The translations under genes were made by a program, and so were the position numbers. The notes under the pieces are model-generated. The model worked only from the letters and a program-made list of their open reading frames with translations. It was not told where the DNA came from and made no database searches. A stretch of 64,000 nucleotides of DNA from Ovis canadensis (Eukaryota > Chordata > Mammalia > Artiodactyla > Bovidae): NCBI RefSeq assembly GCF_042477335.2, contig NC_091248.1, positions 121,418,501 through 121,482,500 on the forward strand, in the 5' to 3' direction. Below, piece after piece: positions 34,130 through 46,561 of the stretch. Within the stretch, counting starts at the first letter, position 1; every line of letters begins with the position of its first letter.

Positions 34130-34625
34130 TCTCTTTCATAATTCTCCACTTGCTTTTTAACCTGGAGCAAAAGCCTAAGTTTTCATGATGAACTAACATG
34201 CCCTTTATGATTTTGTCCTCCACCTCATACCTTTGAAGTCACATCCTGCTATTCTTCCCTCCTCTCACTCTGCTGTAGCCACTTTGTCTTCCTTTGATGT
34301 CTCTTGACTATGCCTGGCATATATATGACTCTCCATGGCCACTGTATTTGATGATCCCTGGTTGGAAGGTTCTTCCCCAGATACTGGCGTGGTTCACTCC
34401 CTCTCTTCTTTCTGGCATTGTCATTGTCATCCAAACTAAATCCTCCATTCCCTGCTCTGCTTTCTCTCCTTAGTATCATCATCATCTATTTTACTTATTT
34501 GTGTATTTGTTTTAATCATTTGTTTCCCTCAATCTAACATAAACTTCATAAGGACAGGGATTTGTATTTTTTCCCCCCACTGGCAAATGGTAAACCATAA
34601 ATGTTTATCGAACACATGAATGCCT
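34130..34625 (+). repeat. L2-like ancient LINE fragment
   Basis: The order of phrases (CCTAAGTTTTCATGATG, GCCCTTTATGATTTTGTCC, CTGCTATTCTTCCCTCC, then CATAAGGACAGGGATTTG and TAAATGTTTATCGAACACATG) follows the sense 3' half of mammalian L2. Very diverged. Confidence 0.55.
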
Positions 34626-34987
34626 TATTTTATCATAATTACCTAGATTTCTTTATTGTTGTAAAATTTCATTATTTCTAAGCCTGTAGAAGTAACTATG
34701 GCTACTAGAAGCTGGATCATCAACTGATATTCTCTTATAAAGTCAGACACTTCAGTGATTTTTGCTGGTTCACTAATAAAATATTTAGTCTTCATATTTT
34801 TCTATAGTTGTTAGAGGTAATTGCTGCCATACCTCTTTTACATTTGAACAAGATTTTATTGACCATCTAGACATGTAGATCTAGGTACATATCTCCCTGC
34901 TAAGTGAAATGGAGATATGAAAATAGGATTTAAACCTACTGTGTAACATACTAAACCAGTTAGAGGAATATAGAACAGTTAAGAACT

Positions 34988-35340
34988 ATGGTGTTGGAGA
35001 AGACTCTTGAGAGTCCCTTGGACTGCAAGGAGATCCAACCAGTCCATCCTAAAGGAGATCAGTCCTGAATGTTCATTGGAAGGATTAATGTTGAAGCTGA
35101 AACTCCGATACTTTGGCCACCTGATGTGAAGAGCTGACTCATTTGAAAAGACCCTGATGCTGGGAAAGATTGAGGGCAGGAGGAGAAGGGGATGACAGAG
35201 GATGAGATGGTTGGATGGCATCACCAACTCAATGGACATGGGTTTGGGTGGACTCCGGGAGTTGGTGATGGACAGGGAGGCCTGGTGTGCTGAGGTTCAT
35301 GGGGTCGCAAAGAGTCAGACATGACTGAGCGACTGAACTG
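34988..35340 (+). mobile_element. BovB 3' fragment
   Basis: Sense BovB from GGTGTTGGAGAAGACTCTTG to ACTGAGCGACTGAACTG. AAGAACT flanks it at 34981-34987 and 35341-35347, a plausible 7-bp duplication. Confidence 0.9.
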
Positions 35341-35666
35341 AAGAACTCAACTGACTGTTGTCAAGTACTAGTAGTTCATATAGTAAAGAGAGAGAGAGAG
35401 TTTTCAGTAGAGAGAATTCTAAAATGGAAATTAATCAGACACAGTTGTCTAATATTATGTTTAGCTACAAATTTTTTTTGTCTCGATTACATGATATTGG
35501 AGAGTTTCCATCTATCTTTGATAATAGTCTGTTTGATTTTGACATTTCTTACTATCACCAATGGCCTCCTTTCCTGAATTTTTATAGGATTATAGCCTGT
35601 ATCACTGGCCACTCTTGTGTGATTCACTCAGGTGAAGGGTAATAATCTTGATATTTAAAAAAGTCA

Positions 35667-35790
35667 TGGGACTTCCTTGGTGGTCCAATGGTTAAGACTC
35701 CAAACTTCCAATGCAGGGGGCCTTAAACGCTCCCTAATCAGGGAACTAAGATCCCACATGACCCATGGCACAGGCCAAAAAATAGTCACA
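35667..35790 (+). mobile_element. CHR-type SINE
   Basis: GGGACTTCCTTGGTGGTCCA head to CATGGCACAGGCCAAAAAAT. Confidence 0.85.
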
Positions 35791-36161
35791 AGATCAAGGG
35801 CTCGCGTGGGAGGAGAGTTGTGAAGGGAGATAAACAGTGAAATCAGATCAGAGTTGTGAAGCAGGAGTGAGCCAGGATGTAGCTTCTGGTGGCTGCTCAT
35901 GGGGTTGGCCTCTGTCACAGGCTTGTAATGAATCTAAGTTCCAATGGTTTGGATGGTTGGCCTTGGTAACAGATAAAAGCTTTTAAAGCTGGGCTTTAGC
36001 AGCAGGCAGCTGAATGCATTTTGAACTTTAGTAGGCTAAGCTGACTAACACATCTTTTAACTATAAATAATACTTTTCCTGGACTATAGTGATGAAAACT
36101 CAAGGCTTTGGTGGAGGGGGGGGGGGTGGTTGGCAGTTTTTTTTCTTTTCTGGACTTTTAT
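35791..36161. other. Spacer with a G homopolymer
   Basis: An uninterrupted G run of about 12-13 at 36114-36126 is the only notable structure. No gene. Confidence 0.6.
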
Positions 36162-36173
36162 TTTCCTTTCAAT

Positions 36174-36291
36174 GAACATGAGTTTGAGCAAACTCAGGGA
36201 GACAGTGAAGGACAGGGAAGCCTGATGTGCTGCAGTTCATGGGGTTGCCGAGAGTCAGACATGACTTGGTGACTGAACAATAACAACAAAA
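36174..36291 (+). mobile_element. BovB 3' tail with 12-bp target duplication
   Basis: GAACATGAGTTTGAGCAAAC to GACTGAACAATAACAACAAA is the last 118 bases or so of BovB. TTTCCTTTCAAT flanks it perfectly at 36162-36173 and 36292-36303. Confidence 0.92.
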
Positions 36292-36303
36292 TTTCCTTTC
36301 AAT

Positions 36304-37384
36304 AAAATTAAACCATTTTAAAGAAGAACTTGATACACTATTTACAGAATAGTATTCATTCTCTGTTTTTCTCAAGATGATTTTTTTAATGAGAAAATAC
36401 TCCTGTGTAATCAGATTATTCTATCACATCAGAACTAAAGTGCAATAAATTTTGAAAGCAACATGGAAACTCTGCCTTCAGGGAGAACTATAGTTTTCAT
36501 AAGATAAGAGACTAGGACTAGTTTTTTGAGGTTAGGAGCTTCCTACCCTGCTGACAAACTCATTGGGAGCGCTGAGATTTGGGTCAACACCAAAAGTAGG
36601 ATCTATTCAATCCTGTAGGGATCAGATTCAAGAAGACTGTTGATCTTATTGCTGGACAGTTTTAAATGGAGAAGGAAAATTTAGACTTTGAGATTTAGAT
36701 TCTATATTCAAAGGTTTAGAACTGGAAAGCATTTGCATTCTGACTGCTTTGTACTGTAACAGAGAAATCCACCAGGAAGCTGGGGCGAAAGCTGCATTTC
36801 TCAAGTTAAAGCCAATGACTGTATTTATGTGAGTGAATAACAGTATACTTTCCTTCATCTGTGTTTGCAATTTTTTGTTACATGTATTGTAGTTGAGTTT
36901 TTACCAACCTGTTGTTTTGGGGCAAAATCATCACCAACCTTTAGCAGCAAGACCAGACTCTCAGGGCTCTAACAAGTAAGGCTGAAAACATTTTTGTTTG
37001 TACAATGTATGTGTTTCTTTTCAGCATTTCTAAGTTAGATATAAGCATTACTACTTCTATTATGATGGCACTTATATATAAAATCTTGTCAACTCAATCT
37101 CCTCAAAGAACCAAATATTAAAGCACATAACTAAATATGCCAATAATGCAATTTGTACAAGGGTGACACAAAGATTATTTTAAAAAGAAAAAGCAATCAA
37201 GCTCATTCAACAAATATTTATTTCCTGAGTGCCCACTGTGTGGGAGATGTGGGGGTTGGAGATGACCGTCTTTGTTCTGTAGAAGAACAACATATCTTTC
37301 TATTAGTCCAAAAGCAATGTCTAACATTCAAGAATGCATTTAAAAGATTAAGACCTTTGCTGTGTCCAGAAAATACTCTTTCAG
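36304..37384. other. Gene-free interval
   Basis: Bases 37204-37265 look like a short L2 or MIR trace (CAACAAATATTTATTTCCTG, then GTGCCCACTGTGTGGG). Otherwise unassigned. Confidence 0.4.
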
Positions 37385-38015
37385 AAAATACTTTTTTACT
37401 GTGGAAATAATAAACATAACATAGAATCCACCGTTTCAGCCATTTAAAGGTTTACAGTTAAGTGGCGTTAAGTGCATTCACACATTGTCACCACCCATTT
37501 CCAGAACTTTTTCCACCCTCTCCAGCTGAAACTGTGTCCATTAAACAATAACTTCCCATTTCCTTCTCCCTCCTAGTCCCTGGCCACTGCCATTCAACTT
37601 TCTGTCTCTATGAATCTGACTGCTTTAGGAATCTCCCATAAGTGGAGTCATACAGTCTTTTTGTGACTGGCTAATATCACTTAGCCAAATGTCATTAAGG
37701 TTTATCCATGTTGTAGCATGTGTCAGAATTTTCTTTTCTTTCATTCTTTTTAAAATTCATTTATTTGGCTGCACTTGGTCTCAGCCGTGGCACAGAGATC
37801 TAGTTCTCTGACCTACTTTGGGAATGGGGAGTCTTAGCAGTTGGACCACCAGAGAAGTCCCAGAATTTTGTTCTTTATTATGGTGCAGCAATATTCCATT
37901 GTCTGTATGTGCCACATTTTGTTTATCTATTTATTTGTTGATGAACACTTGGGTTGTTTCCACCTTTTGGCCATTGTTCGTAGAAGAATAATACTTCTAT
38001 GAACACAGGAATTCC
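37385..38015 (-). mobile_element. Old L1 3' end split by a CHR SINE
   Basis: The reversed L1 3'-UTR path is visible (CATTCACACATTGTCACC, ATCTCCCATAAGTGGAGTC, AATATTCCATTGTCTG, CACTTGGGTTGTTTCC). The CHR SINE at 37733-37860 interrupts it. Confidence 0.7.
37733..37860 (-). mobile_element. CHR-type SINE with 9-bp duplication
   Basis: A reversed CHR body ending GGACCACCAGAGAAGTCC. CAGAATTTT at 37724-37732 and 37861-37869 brackets it within L1. Confidence 0.85.
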
Positions 38016-38030
38016 TGTAAGTCAGTCTTT

Positions 38031-38325
38031 GTTGTCCAGTTACTAAGCCATGTCTGATTCTTTTCGATCCCGTGAACTGCAGCAGTCCTAGCTTCCCTGT
38101 CCTTCCCTAGCTCCTAGAGTTTGCTACAACTCACGTCAGTTGAGTCAGTGATGCCATCCATCCATCTCATCCTCTGTCTCTCCTGTCTCCTCTTGCCCTT
38201 GATCTTTCCCAGCATCAGGGTCTTTTCCAGTGAGTCAGCTCTTTGCATCAGGTGGCCAAAGTATGGGAGCTTCAGTCCGTCCAATGTATATTCAGGGTTG
38301 ATTTCCTTTAGGACTGACTGGTTTG
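38031..38325 (-). mobile_element. 5'-truncated BovB with 12-bp target duplication
   Basis: A reversed BovB 3' end. The perfect flanks AAGTCAGTCTTT (38019-38030 and 38326-38337) define the insertion exactly. The copy is diverged. Confidence 0.9.
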
Positions 38326-38626
38326 AAGTCAGTCTTTAGATTAATATACAACTCTGCATAATAGTGGGACCTTGAATACTACTACCAGTTCTATCTACCC
38401 TGCCTTGTCCTACACTATGCCAGATCAGTCAACTCTTCCTAGTTTTAAATCATAGGGTTTTGCGGGTCAAGGTTAATGTTGGAGACAAAGTAGTTATTTA
38501 GTCTCCTTTATTTAAATATACCACAAATGGTTTATTAGTTTTAAAACTTTAGTATTTTTTTGATAATATATGATTGTTGTAGGAAACTAGAATATTGTAA
38601 AAAAGTTTAAAAATCACTCAAATTTA

Positions 38627-38833
38627 GGCTTCCCAGGTGGCTCAGTGGTAAAGAATCTGCCTGCTAATACAGGAGACATAGTTATGATCCCTGATCTGGG
38701 AAGATCCCACATACTGTAGGATAACTAAGCCTGCAACAGAAGACTAGCCCTTACTCATTGCAACTAGAAAAGAGCCCATGCAGCAACCAAGACAGCACAG
38801 CCAAAAATAAATAAATAAACAAATAAGCGTTTA
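38627..38833 (+). mobile_element. CHR-type SINE
   Basis: GGCTTCCCAGGTGGCTCAGT head, shared with Bov-tA, but the body continues as AGCCTGCAACAGAAGAC, then GCAACCAAGACAGCACAGCC and an AAATAAATAAA tail. This marks the CHR-type rather than the Bov-A body. Confidence 0.75.
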
Positions 38834-38837
38834 AAAA

Positions 38838-39956
38838 AAAGTACTTTAACTTCAAACCTGACACTTGAAAGAAAATCCTAAATTAAAAACAATCACTATG
38901 TCCTTTCAGACACTTTTTTCTCACGTGGAGGTATATTTATATATGTGTGTGTACACAGATATAAGTAATGCTAATATCTCAGACATTTAAATAATTTTTG
39001 TAAAATTGGGGTAATAAATATATATTTTTTGTGTATTATGAATATTTTCCTTTTATGCAATGACAGGCATAGCCTTTAAATAAATATTGAAAGAGACTTT
39101 GAAATTTATAAGTGAAAAAGCATGCAAAATATAATGAATTAATATATTGAATAATGAGAAAATTAATCATTAATTTTTCATAAGGAATTATCATTTCTTT
39201 TCATAGATGGCAGTTTTCTAGGATACACAAATATTTTGTGGAAAGTATGGCATAGAATATGAAGAAACCATAAAGCTTAGGAGCAAAAATATTTTATTCA
39301 AAAACATAGCTGAATGAGCAAGCTTTTATTATAAATCTTTTACAGTGATTTTAAATGGAACTAGGACACAATAAACTTGGTGATGTTGTTTTAGAATTAT
39401 TCCGTCACAGTGGTACTCACTTCCTAGCACCCAGCAGGACAGTCTGAAAAGGCAGATTCTGTATATTTTATTTCAGGAAATATTTTTATATCTTTGCTTG
39501 TTGTTTTGCAATCTAAACTGTAATGACTGTCATTTTAAATGTTCCATTTCCTCCTTCAAAGAGGGACTCATGGGCCAGTCCTACCTAGAATCTCAGTCCA
39601 TGTTTTTTGGTATTATAGTTTTATGTCCCAAGGAGCATGCTTTCATGTGTCTTGACTTAATATTTACTGTTTTTAGCCACTACAGACCAAAGTTATATTC
39701 TCTAAGACTGTCCTAGAGACCATATTTGTTGTCCCTGACACTTTGAGGATATTTATTATGATTACTCTATTTTGTATCAAAAATTGTCATTGGTTCTCTC
39801 TTTCTTATAATCGCAAATTACATGTTTATTTATCCTTGTTTTTATTCATCCTGTTGTAGACACCTATATTTAAATGGTAATATAATAGTTAAAAAACATC
39901 ATATTGTTCTACCCTTCTTAGTTAACATTCAGTTATTTTTTGATTGGCTACAGTCT
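38838..39956. other. Gene-free AT-rich interval
   Basis: No gene or confident repeat. The short TATATA and TGTGTG tract at 38937-38953 is unremarkable. Confidence 0.4.
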
Positions 39957-40033
39957 TTTTTCAGCTTTACTGAGGTATAATTGAAAAATAAAATTATACT
40001 ATATATATAGTGTACAACATGATGATTTAATGC

Positions 40034-41262
40034 TAGGCTTCAATATTACGTGAACCAAGAACTTCCAGATGTCCAAGTGGATTTAGAAAAGAAAGAAGAA
40101 CTAGAGATCAAATTGCCAACATTCTCTGGATTATAGAGAAAGCAAGGGAATTTCAGAAAAACATCTATCTCTGTTTCATTGACTGCACTAAAGCCTTTGA
40201 CTATGTGGATCATGACAAACTTTGGAAAGCTCTTAAGAGAGATAGGAATACCAGACCATCTTACCTGTCTCCTGAGAAACCTGTATGCCAGTCCGGAAGC
40301 AACAGTTAGAATTCTGTATGGAACAACTGACTGGTTCAAGATGGAGAAAGGAGTACGATGGGGCTGTCTGCTGTCACCCTGTTTGTTTAACCTATATGCT
40401 GAGCACATTGTGAGAAATCCTGGACTGGACAGGTTACAAGCTGGAATCAAGATAGGTGGGAGAAACAGCAACAACCACAGATATGCAGATGATACCACTC
40501 TAATGGCAGAAAGTGAAGAGGAACTAAAAAGACTCTTGATGAGGGTGAGGGGGAGAGTGAAAGAGCAGGCTTAAGACTAAATACTAAAAAAACTAAGATC
40601 ATGGCATCCACCCTCATTACTGCATGGCAAATAGAAGGGGAAACGTGGAAGTAGTGACAGATTTCCTCTTCTTGGGCTCCAAAATCACTGCGGATGGTGA
40701 CTATAGCCATGAAATCAGAAGACGATTGCTTCTTGGCAGGAAAACAATGATAAACCTGGACAGTGTGTTGAAAAACAGACATGACTCTGCTGACCAAGGT
40801 CTGTATAGTCAAGGCTATGGTCGTCCCAGTGGTCACATATGGCTGTGAGAGCTGAACCGTAAAGAAGGCAGAATGCCAAAGAATTGATGCGTTCAAACTG
40901 TGATGCTGGAGAAGACTCCTGAAAGTTCCTTGGACAGCAACGAGATCAAACCAGTCAATCTTAAGGGAGATCAAGCCTGAATATTCACTGGAAGGACTGA
41001 TGCTGAAGTTGAAGCTCCAATATTTCAGTTATCTGATGCAAGCAGATGACTCATTGGAAAAGTCCCCAATTCTGGGAAAGACTGAGGGCTGAAAGAGAAG
41101 AGAGTGTCAGAGGATGAGATGGCTGGACGGCATCACCAACACAATGGACGTGAATTTGGGCAAATTCTGGGAGATGATGAGGGATGGCAGACCTGGAGTG
41201 CTGCAGTCCATGGGATCACAAAGAGTCAGGCGCGACTGGGTGCCTGAACAACAGCAACATAC
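40034..41262 (+). mobile_element. BovB LINE fragment, RT domain to 3' end
   Basis: Sense BovB from GGCTTCAATATTACGTGAAC. A 131-codon frame at 40179-40574 holds RT sequence including the HRYADDTTLMAES catalytic box. The frame then breaks, and the element ends CTGGGTGCCTGAACAACAGC. It is more diverged than the copies at 44.4, 52.7 and 59.3 kb, so probably older. Confidence 0.88.
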
Positions 41263-42012
41263 ACTGTGAAAGCATTTCCATAATCAAGTTAATTAATATA
41301 CCTCTCACTTCATATATTCACCTTTTCTCTTGACAACACTTAAGTTCTACTGTCAACAAATTCAATTATACAATACAGCATTGCCTACTATAGGCACCAT
41401 GTGACTATATATTATACATTCAGATCTTATTAATCTTATAATGGAAAATTCATACTCTTTTAGCATTTAAAGCACTCCCAGCCCTTGGAGACTGCCATTC
41501 TACTCTGTTTCTGCAAATTCAAATTTTTTTTAAAAGACTCCACATGTGAGTTCACACAGCATTTGTCTTTCTCTGGGTTATTTCAGCTAGGAAAATGCCC
41601 TTTGGTTTTATCCATGTTGTTACAAATAGCAGGATTTCTTTTTTTTTTTTCTTTTTAATAAAAGGTAGAATAATACTCCACTGTATATTTATGTATATAT
41701 CTTTATATCTATATCATATGTTCTTAATTCATTCATCCATCAACAGACACTCAGGTTATTTCCATACCTTGGCTATTGTAAATAGCTGGCAATGAACGTA
41801 AGAGTACAGTTATCTCTTCAGGTCAATGATGTAATTTACTTCGGATATATATTCCAGAAGTAGGATTGATAGATCATAAGGTAGTGCTATTTTTAGATTC
41901 TTGAGGAATCCACATACTGTTTTTCATAGTGGCTATATCAGTTTTCACCAACAGTGTCCAAGGATTCCCTTTTCTCCACATCCTTGCCAGCATTTGTCAT
42001 CTCTTAACTTTT

Positions 42013-42212
42013 TGAGGTGGCTCAGATGGTAAAGAATCTGCCTGCAGTCAAGAGACCTGGATTTGATCTCGGGGTCAGGAAGATCCCCTGGAGAAGTGAA
42101 TAGCTATCCACTCTAGTATTATTGCCTGGAGAATTCCATGGACAGAGGAGCCTGGCAGGCTACAGTCCACGGGGTCTCAGAGTCAGACACAACTGAACAA
42201 CTAACACTCTCA
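42013..42212 (+). mobile_element. Bov-tA SINE in L1
   Basis: GAGGTGGCTCAGATGGTAAA to CACAACTGAACAACTAAC, splitting the antisense L1. Confidence 0.85.
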
Positions 42213-42760
42213 GTCATCGTGATAGGTGTGAAGTTGATATCTTGCTTTGGGCTTGATTTGCATTCCCCCCTGATGCCTAGTGATATTGAGTACTTTTTCA
42301 TGTAAGTCTTCTTTGGAAAAAATGTCTATTTGGGGATTTTACCCATTTTTAAGTTGGAGTATCTGTTTTTATATTGCTGAGGTGTGAGTTCCTTGCATAT
42401 TTCAGATAAACCCTTATGGGCTATACGGTTTACAGATGTTCTCTCCCATTCCATAGGCCGTCTTGATTTTGCTGGCTGTTTCTTTACTGTGCAGAAGCTT
42501 TTGAGTTTAATGGAGTTCTGCTTGTTCAGTTTTGCTTTTGTTGCTTTTGCTGTCAAATCCAAAAAATTATTGCTAAAACCAGTGTCAAGCAGCTTACTCC
42601 CAAAGCTTTCTTCTAGATGTTTTATGGTTTCAGGTCTTGCATTCATGTTTTAATCTATTTTGGGTTGACTTTTGTGTATGGTTTAAGATGGGGGCCCGAT
42701 TTAATTCTTTTGCATGCAGCTATGCAGTTTTTTACAGCACAGTTTATTGAGAAGGCTCCC

Positions 42761-43369
42761 TCTGCCCCGAGCCCAGAGATAGCTATGGGAAGTGCTTGTG
42801 TGACCATTTAACAACCGCTTTGTTTGCTGCAGTTCTGTGGGACTTGTGAACCCAAGTCACATTAGCCCTCAGAATGAGGTGATTTGAGGGGGCTCCGTGC
42901 CTCGGGGGGCAGCCTGAGGAGTGGGAGCGCTAGATGTGCGTTCCAAACTCTGTTCCTTCGGGGGAAGCTGGTAGTTGCAGGCTCCCTTGTTATTATAAGG
43001 CACTATGCCAGGGATGGGGTTTCTGGTGAAAGAGTGTCTTAGCCTGTTGAACCCATTTCCACATAGGTATCTTCTTAGTCACCCAATGTGTAGGAGTCAG
43101 TCAACTAGTTTCTGGGCTTCTTTCAAAGGGATTGGTCCGGGACAGTTGTGTATTTGTTGTATCCCTGGGGGGAAGGAAAGTCAGAAGCCTCTTCTGTCGT
43201 CCTCTTGGTGATGTCACCTTAGTTCTCTCTCTCTCACTCTCATAGCTGCATGTGCAGAGGTGCTGAGTAGACCAGAGCAGAGTGTAAGCGGACAGAGAAC
43301 AGAACTCAGAATGAGAAAATCTCACTCGAAAGTCTTCCTCTAGTGACCTTGAAGTAGTCACTTAAATTC
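42761..43369. repeat. Old interspersed repeat of unassigned family
   Basis: Phrases such as CACTATGCCAGGGATGGGG, ATGTGTAGGAGTCAGTCAAC and CTTTCAAAGGGATTGG belong to a repeat I have seen in other mammals but cannot name. There is no coding evidence. Confidence 0.4.
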
Positions 43370-43497
43370 TTTTTAAAAATTTACTTACTTAAAAAATTTA
43401 ATTTTGGCAAGATATGCATAACGTAAAGTTGGTCATTTTAACCATTTTTAAGTGTCCAGTTAAGTGGTATCAAATATATTCACATGGTCATGCAGCT

Positions 43498-43728
43498 TCA
43501 TTGAACCTTCCCTGGTGGCTCAGAGGGTAAAGAGTCTGCTTGCAGTATGGAAGACACAGGTTTGATCCCTGGGTCGGGAAGATCTCCTGGAGAAGGAAAT
43601 GGCAACCCACTCCAGTATCCTTGCCTGGAAAATTCCATGGACAGAGGAGCCTGGCAAGCTACAGTCCATGGGGTTGCAAAGAGTCGGACACGACTGAGCG
43701 ACTTCACTTGATCCTTGATCTTGATCTT
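43498..43728 (+). mobile_element. Bov-tA SINE with 11-bp target duplication
   Basis: GTCATGCAGCT at 43487-43497 and 43729-43739 brackets a well-preserved Bov-tA whose tail is a (TTGATC)n-like repeat. Confidence 0.92.
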
Positions 43729-44417
43729 GTCATGCAGCTAATCTCCAGAACTCTTTCATTCTGCAAAATTGAAATTCCATAACTATTAAACAAACAAACA
43801 AAAAAATCCTCATTTCATGCACGTCCATCCCCCAGCCCCTGGCAATCGCCATCTACTTTTTATCTTTATGAATTGAATTACTTTAGGTACTTAACATAAG
43901 TTAGTTACACATTACTTGTTTTCTTGTGATGGGCTTATTTCACTTAGCTTTTTCTCAATGTTCTTTCATTGTATGTCACAATTTTCTTCCTTTTAAAAGC
44001 TGAATAATATTTCATTGTATGTAAATGCCACATTTTTTTTTTAACCCATTAATCTGTCCACTGATACTTGGGTATTTCTGCTTTTGAGTTTTTATGAATG
44101 ATGCTGCTATGAGCAGGGGAGTACAGAAATCTTCTGAGATCCTGCTTTCAATTTTTTTGAGTGTATGCTCAGAAGTGGAATTGTTGGATTGTGTGGTATT
44201 TCTATTTTTAATTTTTTAAGGAACTGTCATAGTGGCTGCACCATTTTATACTCTCTCCAGCAGAGCATACAGGTTCTAATTTCTCCCCATTCTCGTCAAA
44301 CTTGTTATTTTCTGTTTTCTACCTTTTTTTTTTTTTTTTTTGCTAGTAGCAAAAAAATGAGTGTGAGGTGGCATTTCTTTGTGGTATTGATTTGCATTTT
44401 CCTAATTATTAGTCATT

Positions 44418-44978
44418 AAGAAAGTCATAAAGATCCACCTAGTCAAAGCTATGGTTTTTCCAGTGGTCATGTATGGATGTGAGAGTTGGACTGTGAAGAA
44501 GGCTGAGCACCGAAGAATTGATGTTTTTGAATTGTGGTGTTGGAGAAGACTCTTGAGAGTCCCTTGGACTGCAAAGAGATCCAACCAGTCCATTCTGAAG
44601 GAGATCAGCCCTGGGATTTCTTTGGAAGGAATGATGCTAAAGCTGAAGCTCCAGTACTCTGGCCACCTCTTGTGAAGAGTTGACTCATTGGAAAAGACTC
44701 TGATGCTGGGAGGGATTGGGGGCAGGAGGAGAAGGCGATGACAGAGGATGAGATGGCTGGAAAAGACTCTGATGCTGGGAGGGATTGGGGGCAGGAGGAG
44801 AAGGCGACGACAGAGGATGAGATGGCTGGATGGCATCACTGACTTGATGGATGTGAGTCTGAGTGAACTCCGAGAGTTAGTGATGGACAAGGAGGCCTGG
44901 TGTGCTGCGATTCATGGGGTCACAAAGAGTTGGACATGACTGAGCAACTGAACTGAACTGAACTGAACTGAATGATTA
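44418..44978 (+). mobile_element. BovB 3' fragment with internal 69-bp tandem duplication
   Basis: Sense BovB from GAAAGTCATAAAGATCCACC to repeated GAACT units. Bases 44690-44758 and 44759-44827 are the same 69-bp BovB segment with one T/C difference (GCGATGACA versus GCGACGACA). The L1 flanks AATTATTAGTCATT and AATGATTAGTGATT may be a 14-bp target duplication with two mismatches. Confidence 0.9.
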
Positions 44979-45065
44979 GTGATTTTGAGCATCTTTTCAT
45001 GTGCTTGTTAGCCATATACCATTGTTAGTATATTATCTTTGAGGCAATAACTATTCAGTCCTGAT

Positions 45066-45317
45066 CCATTTTTTTTCCAGTTTTATTTAAATATAATTGA
45101 ATATAGCACTCTAAAGGTGTATCACATGATTTGACTTACATATGTCATGAAATGATGACTATAATAAGTTTAGTAAACATCCATTATCTCATATAGATAT
45201 AAAATTAAATGGAAAAAATAGGTTTTCCTTGTGATGAGAATTCTTAGAAGTTACTCTCTTAATGACTTTCATATATAATGTAGCAGTGTTCTTTATATTT
45301 ATCATGTCATATGTTAC
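45066..45317 (-). mobile_element. Old L1 3' end fragment
   Basis: CCAGTTTTATTTAAATATAATTG, then CATCCATTATCTCATATAG, is the reversed L1 3' UTR, similar to 1155-1450. Confidence 0.65.
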
Positions 45318-45530
45318 ATTAGCTCAGTGGTAAAAAAATCCACCTGCCAATGCAGGAGATGTGGGTTCTATCCCTGGGTCAGGAAGATCCCCCAGAAAAG
45401 GAAATGGCAACCCACTTTAGCTTTCTTGCCTGGGAAATCCCGTGGATGGAGGAGCCTGGCAGGCTACAGTCCACAGGGTCGCAAAAACGTTGGACAAGAC
45501 TTGGTGACTAAACAACAACAACAATGTGGA
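45318..45530 (+). mobile_element. Bov-tA SINE
   Basis: GCTCAGTGGTAAAAAAATCC to GACTAAACAACAACAACAA. It abuts the L1 fragment and lacks the first head bases. Confidence 0.85.
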
Positions 45531-46430
45531 ACCTCGTTGTCCCAGCATCATTTTTGAAGCTCACTAAGTTTTAATGAGTTTCAAAAAATTAATTTCTGTA
45601 AAGCACCTACATAGCACATAGGATGCAAGCAGCACTGAGTAAATACTAGTTATTATTTTATCATTTATTATGCTAAATCATCATTATATGTCTACTTGTC
45701 TTTCCCTCTCAAGACTACCTGGATCTTTGTACCTCCAGGCTTGTCCTAGTACCTGACAGACAGTACATGCTACACGCTAAAAGGATTTTGTTGAATGGAC
45801 GAATGATAAATATGACTTCTCTGCTGAGGCTGCAGGTAAAGTGCAGGGCAGATGCTAGTCTCAGCACTGACATTCTTTATGAACTGTGGGTCCCAACCAG
45901 AGGGCCTCTCAAGCTTAGAACATACCAACAGCGTCTGCCTTAGGGTATCTTCCCAGAGAGCATAGCACACAACCCCTTGATGCAGATCACCCTGGACAAC
46001 TAGAATCTCTTTAGCATGTTTATCATTTCCACATGGCCCTCCACACTTGTTTGTTTGCCCTCCACTTGTCCCTGAGCATGAACTCAGGGAATGGAATCCC
46101 TCCCTGATATTTGCTTCAGCCAAACCTCCTCTGCTGGATCCTTTGGCTTTCAACCTCTAAAAGTTGAAAGGTTCAAGGCTTACTCTCAGCACCTTAACTA
46201 TTTCTGTCTACATTCTTTACCTACATGATCTCATCTGGTTTAATGGCTTTAAATACCACATAAGTGGTGATGACTCCCAAACTTGTTATTCCAGCCATAA
46301 ATCTTCACTGAGATCCAGACTTGTATTTCAATTGTCTTCTTCACGTCTCATCTCAGATCTCTAATAGGCATCTCAAACGTAACATAAACAAAACAGCTTC
46401 TTTCACTTCTTCTCTCAGTCTTCCTCATCT
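45531..46430. other. Gene-free interval with L2-like trace
   Basis: Bases 45695-45812 resemble the sense 3' end of L2 (TAGTACCTGACAGACAGTAC, then TTTGTTGAATGGACGAATG). The 127-codon reverse frame at 45770-46153 overlaps this repeat and has no domain, so I do not call it a gene. Confidence 0.45.
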
Positions 46431-46561
46431 TGGTTGTTGTTGCTGTTTAGTTGCTAAGTTGTGTCTGACTCTTTTGTAACCCCACGGACTGTAGTCTGCA
46501 GGCTTCCTCTGTCTATGGAATTTCCCAAGAATTCTGGGGTGGGTTGCATTTCCTTCTCTAC
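46431..46561 (-). mobile_element. Bov-A-type SINE fragment
   Basis: A GTTGTTGTTGCTGTTTAG tail side, then GTTGTGTCTGACTCTTTTG and a truncated body ending TTTCCTTCTCTACG. Confidence 0.8.

Larger units (their letters stand above)
39957..42760 (-). mobile_element. L1 (3' UTR into ORF2), antisense, split by BovB and Bov-tA
   Basis: A reversed L1 3' end starts at TTTTTCAGCTTTACTGAGG. It is interrupted by BovB at 40034, resumes at about 41263 (AAGCATTTCCATAATCAAG) and carries on through 3' UTR text to 42012. A Bov-tA interrupts it there. It then continues from about 42215 into ORF2 text (GGGATTTTACCCATTTTTAA, TTACTGTGCAGAAGCTTTTG). Confidence 0.7.
43370..45060 (-). mobile_element. Old L1 3' region, antisense, split by Bov-tA and BovB
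   Basis: The reversed L1 path runs CTTACTTAAAAAATTTAATT, then TTAAGTGGTATCAAATATATT. It breaks at 43498, resumes at 43740 and runs to GATTTGCATTTTCCTAATT at 44410. It breaks again for BovB and resumes at 44979 (TTTGAGCATCTTTTCATG). Confidence 0.7.

Noticed and set aside
45770-46153. A 127-codon reverse open frame in a gene-poor interval
   Set aside because: It overlaps an L2-like repeat end and has no domain, signal peptide or membrane pattern. I could not distinguish it from a chance frame.
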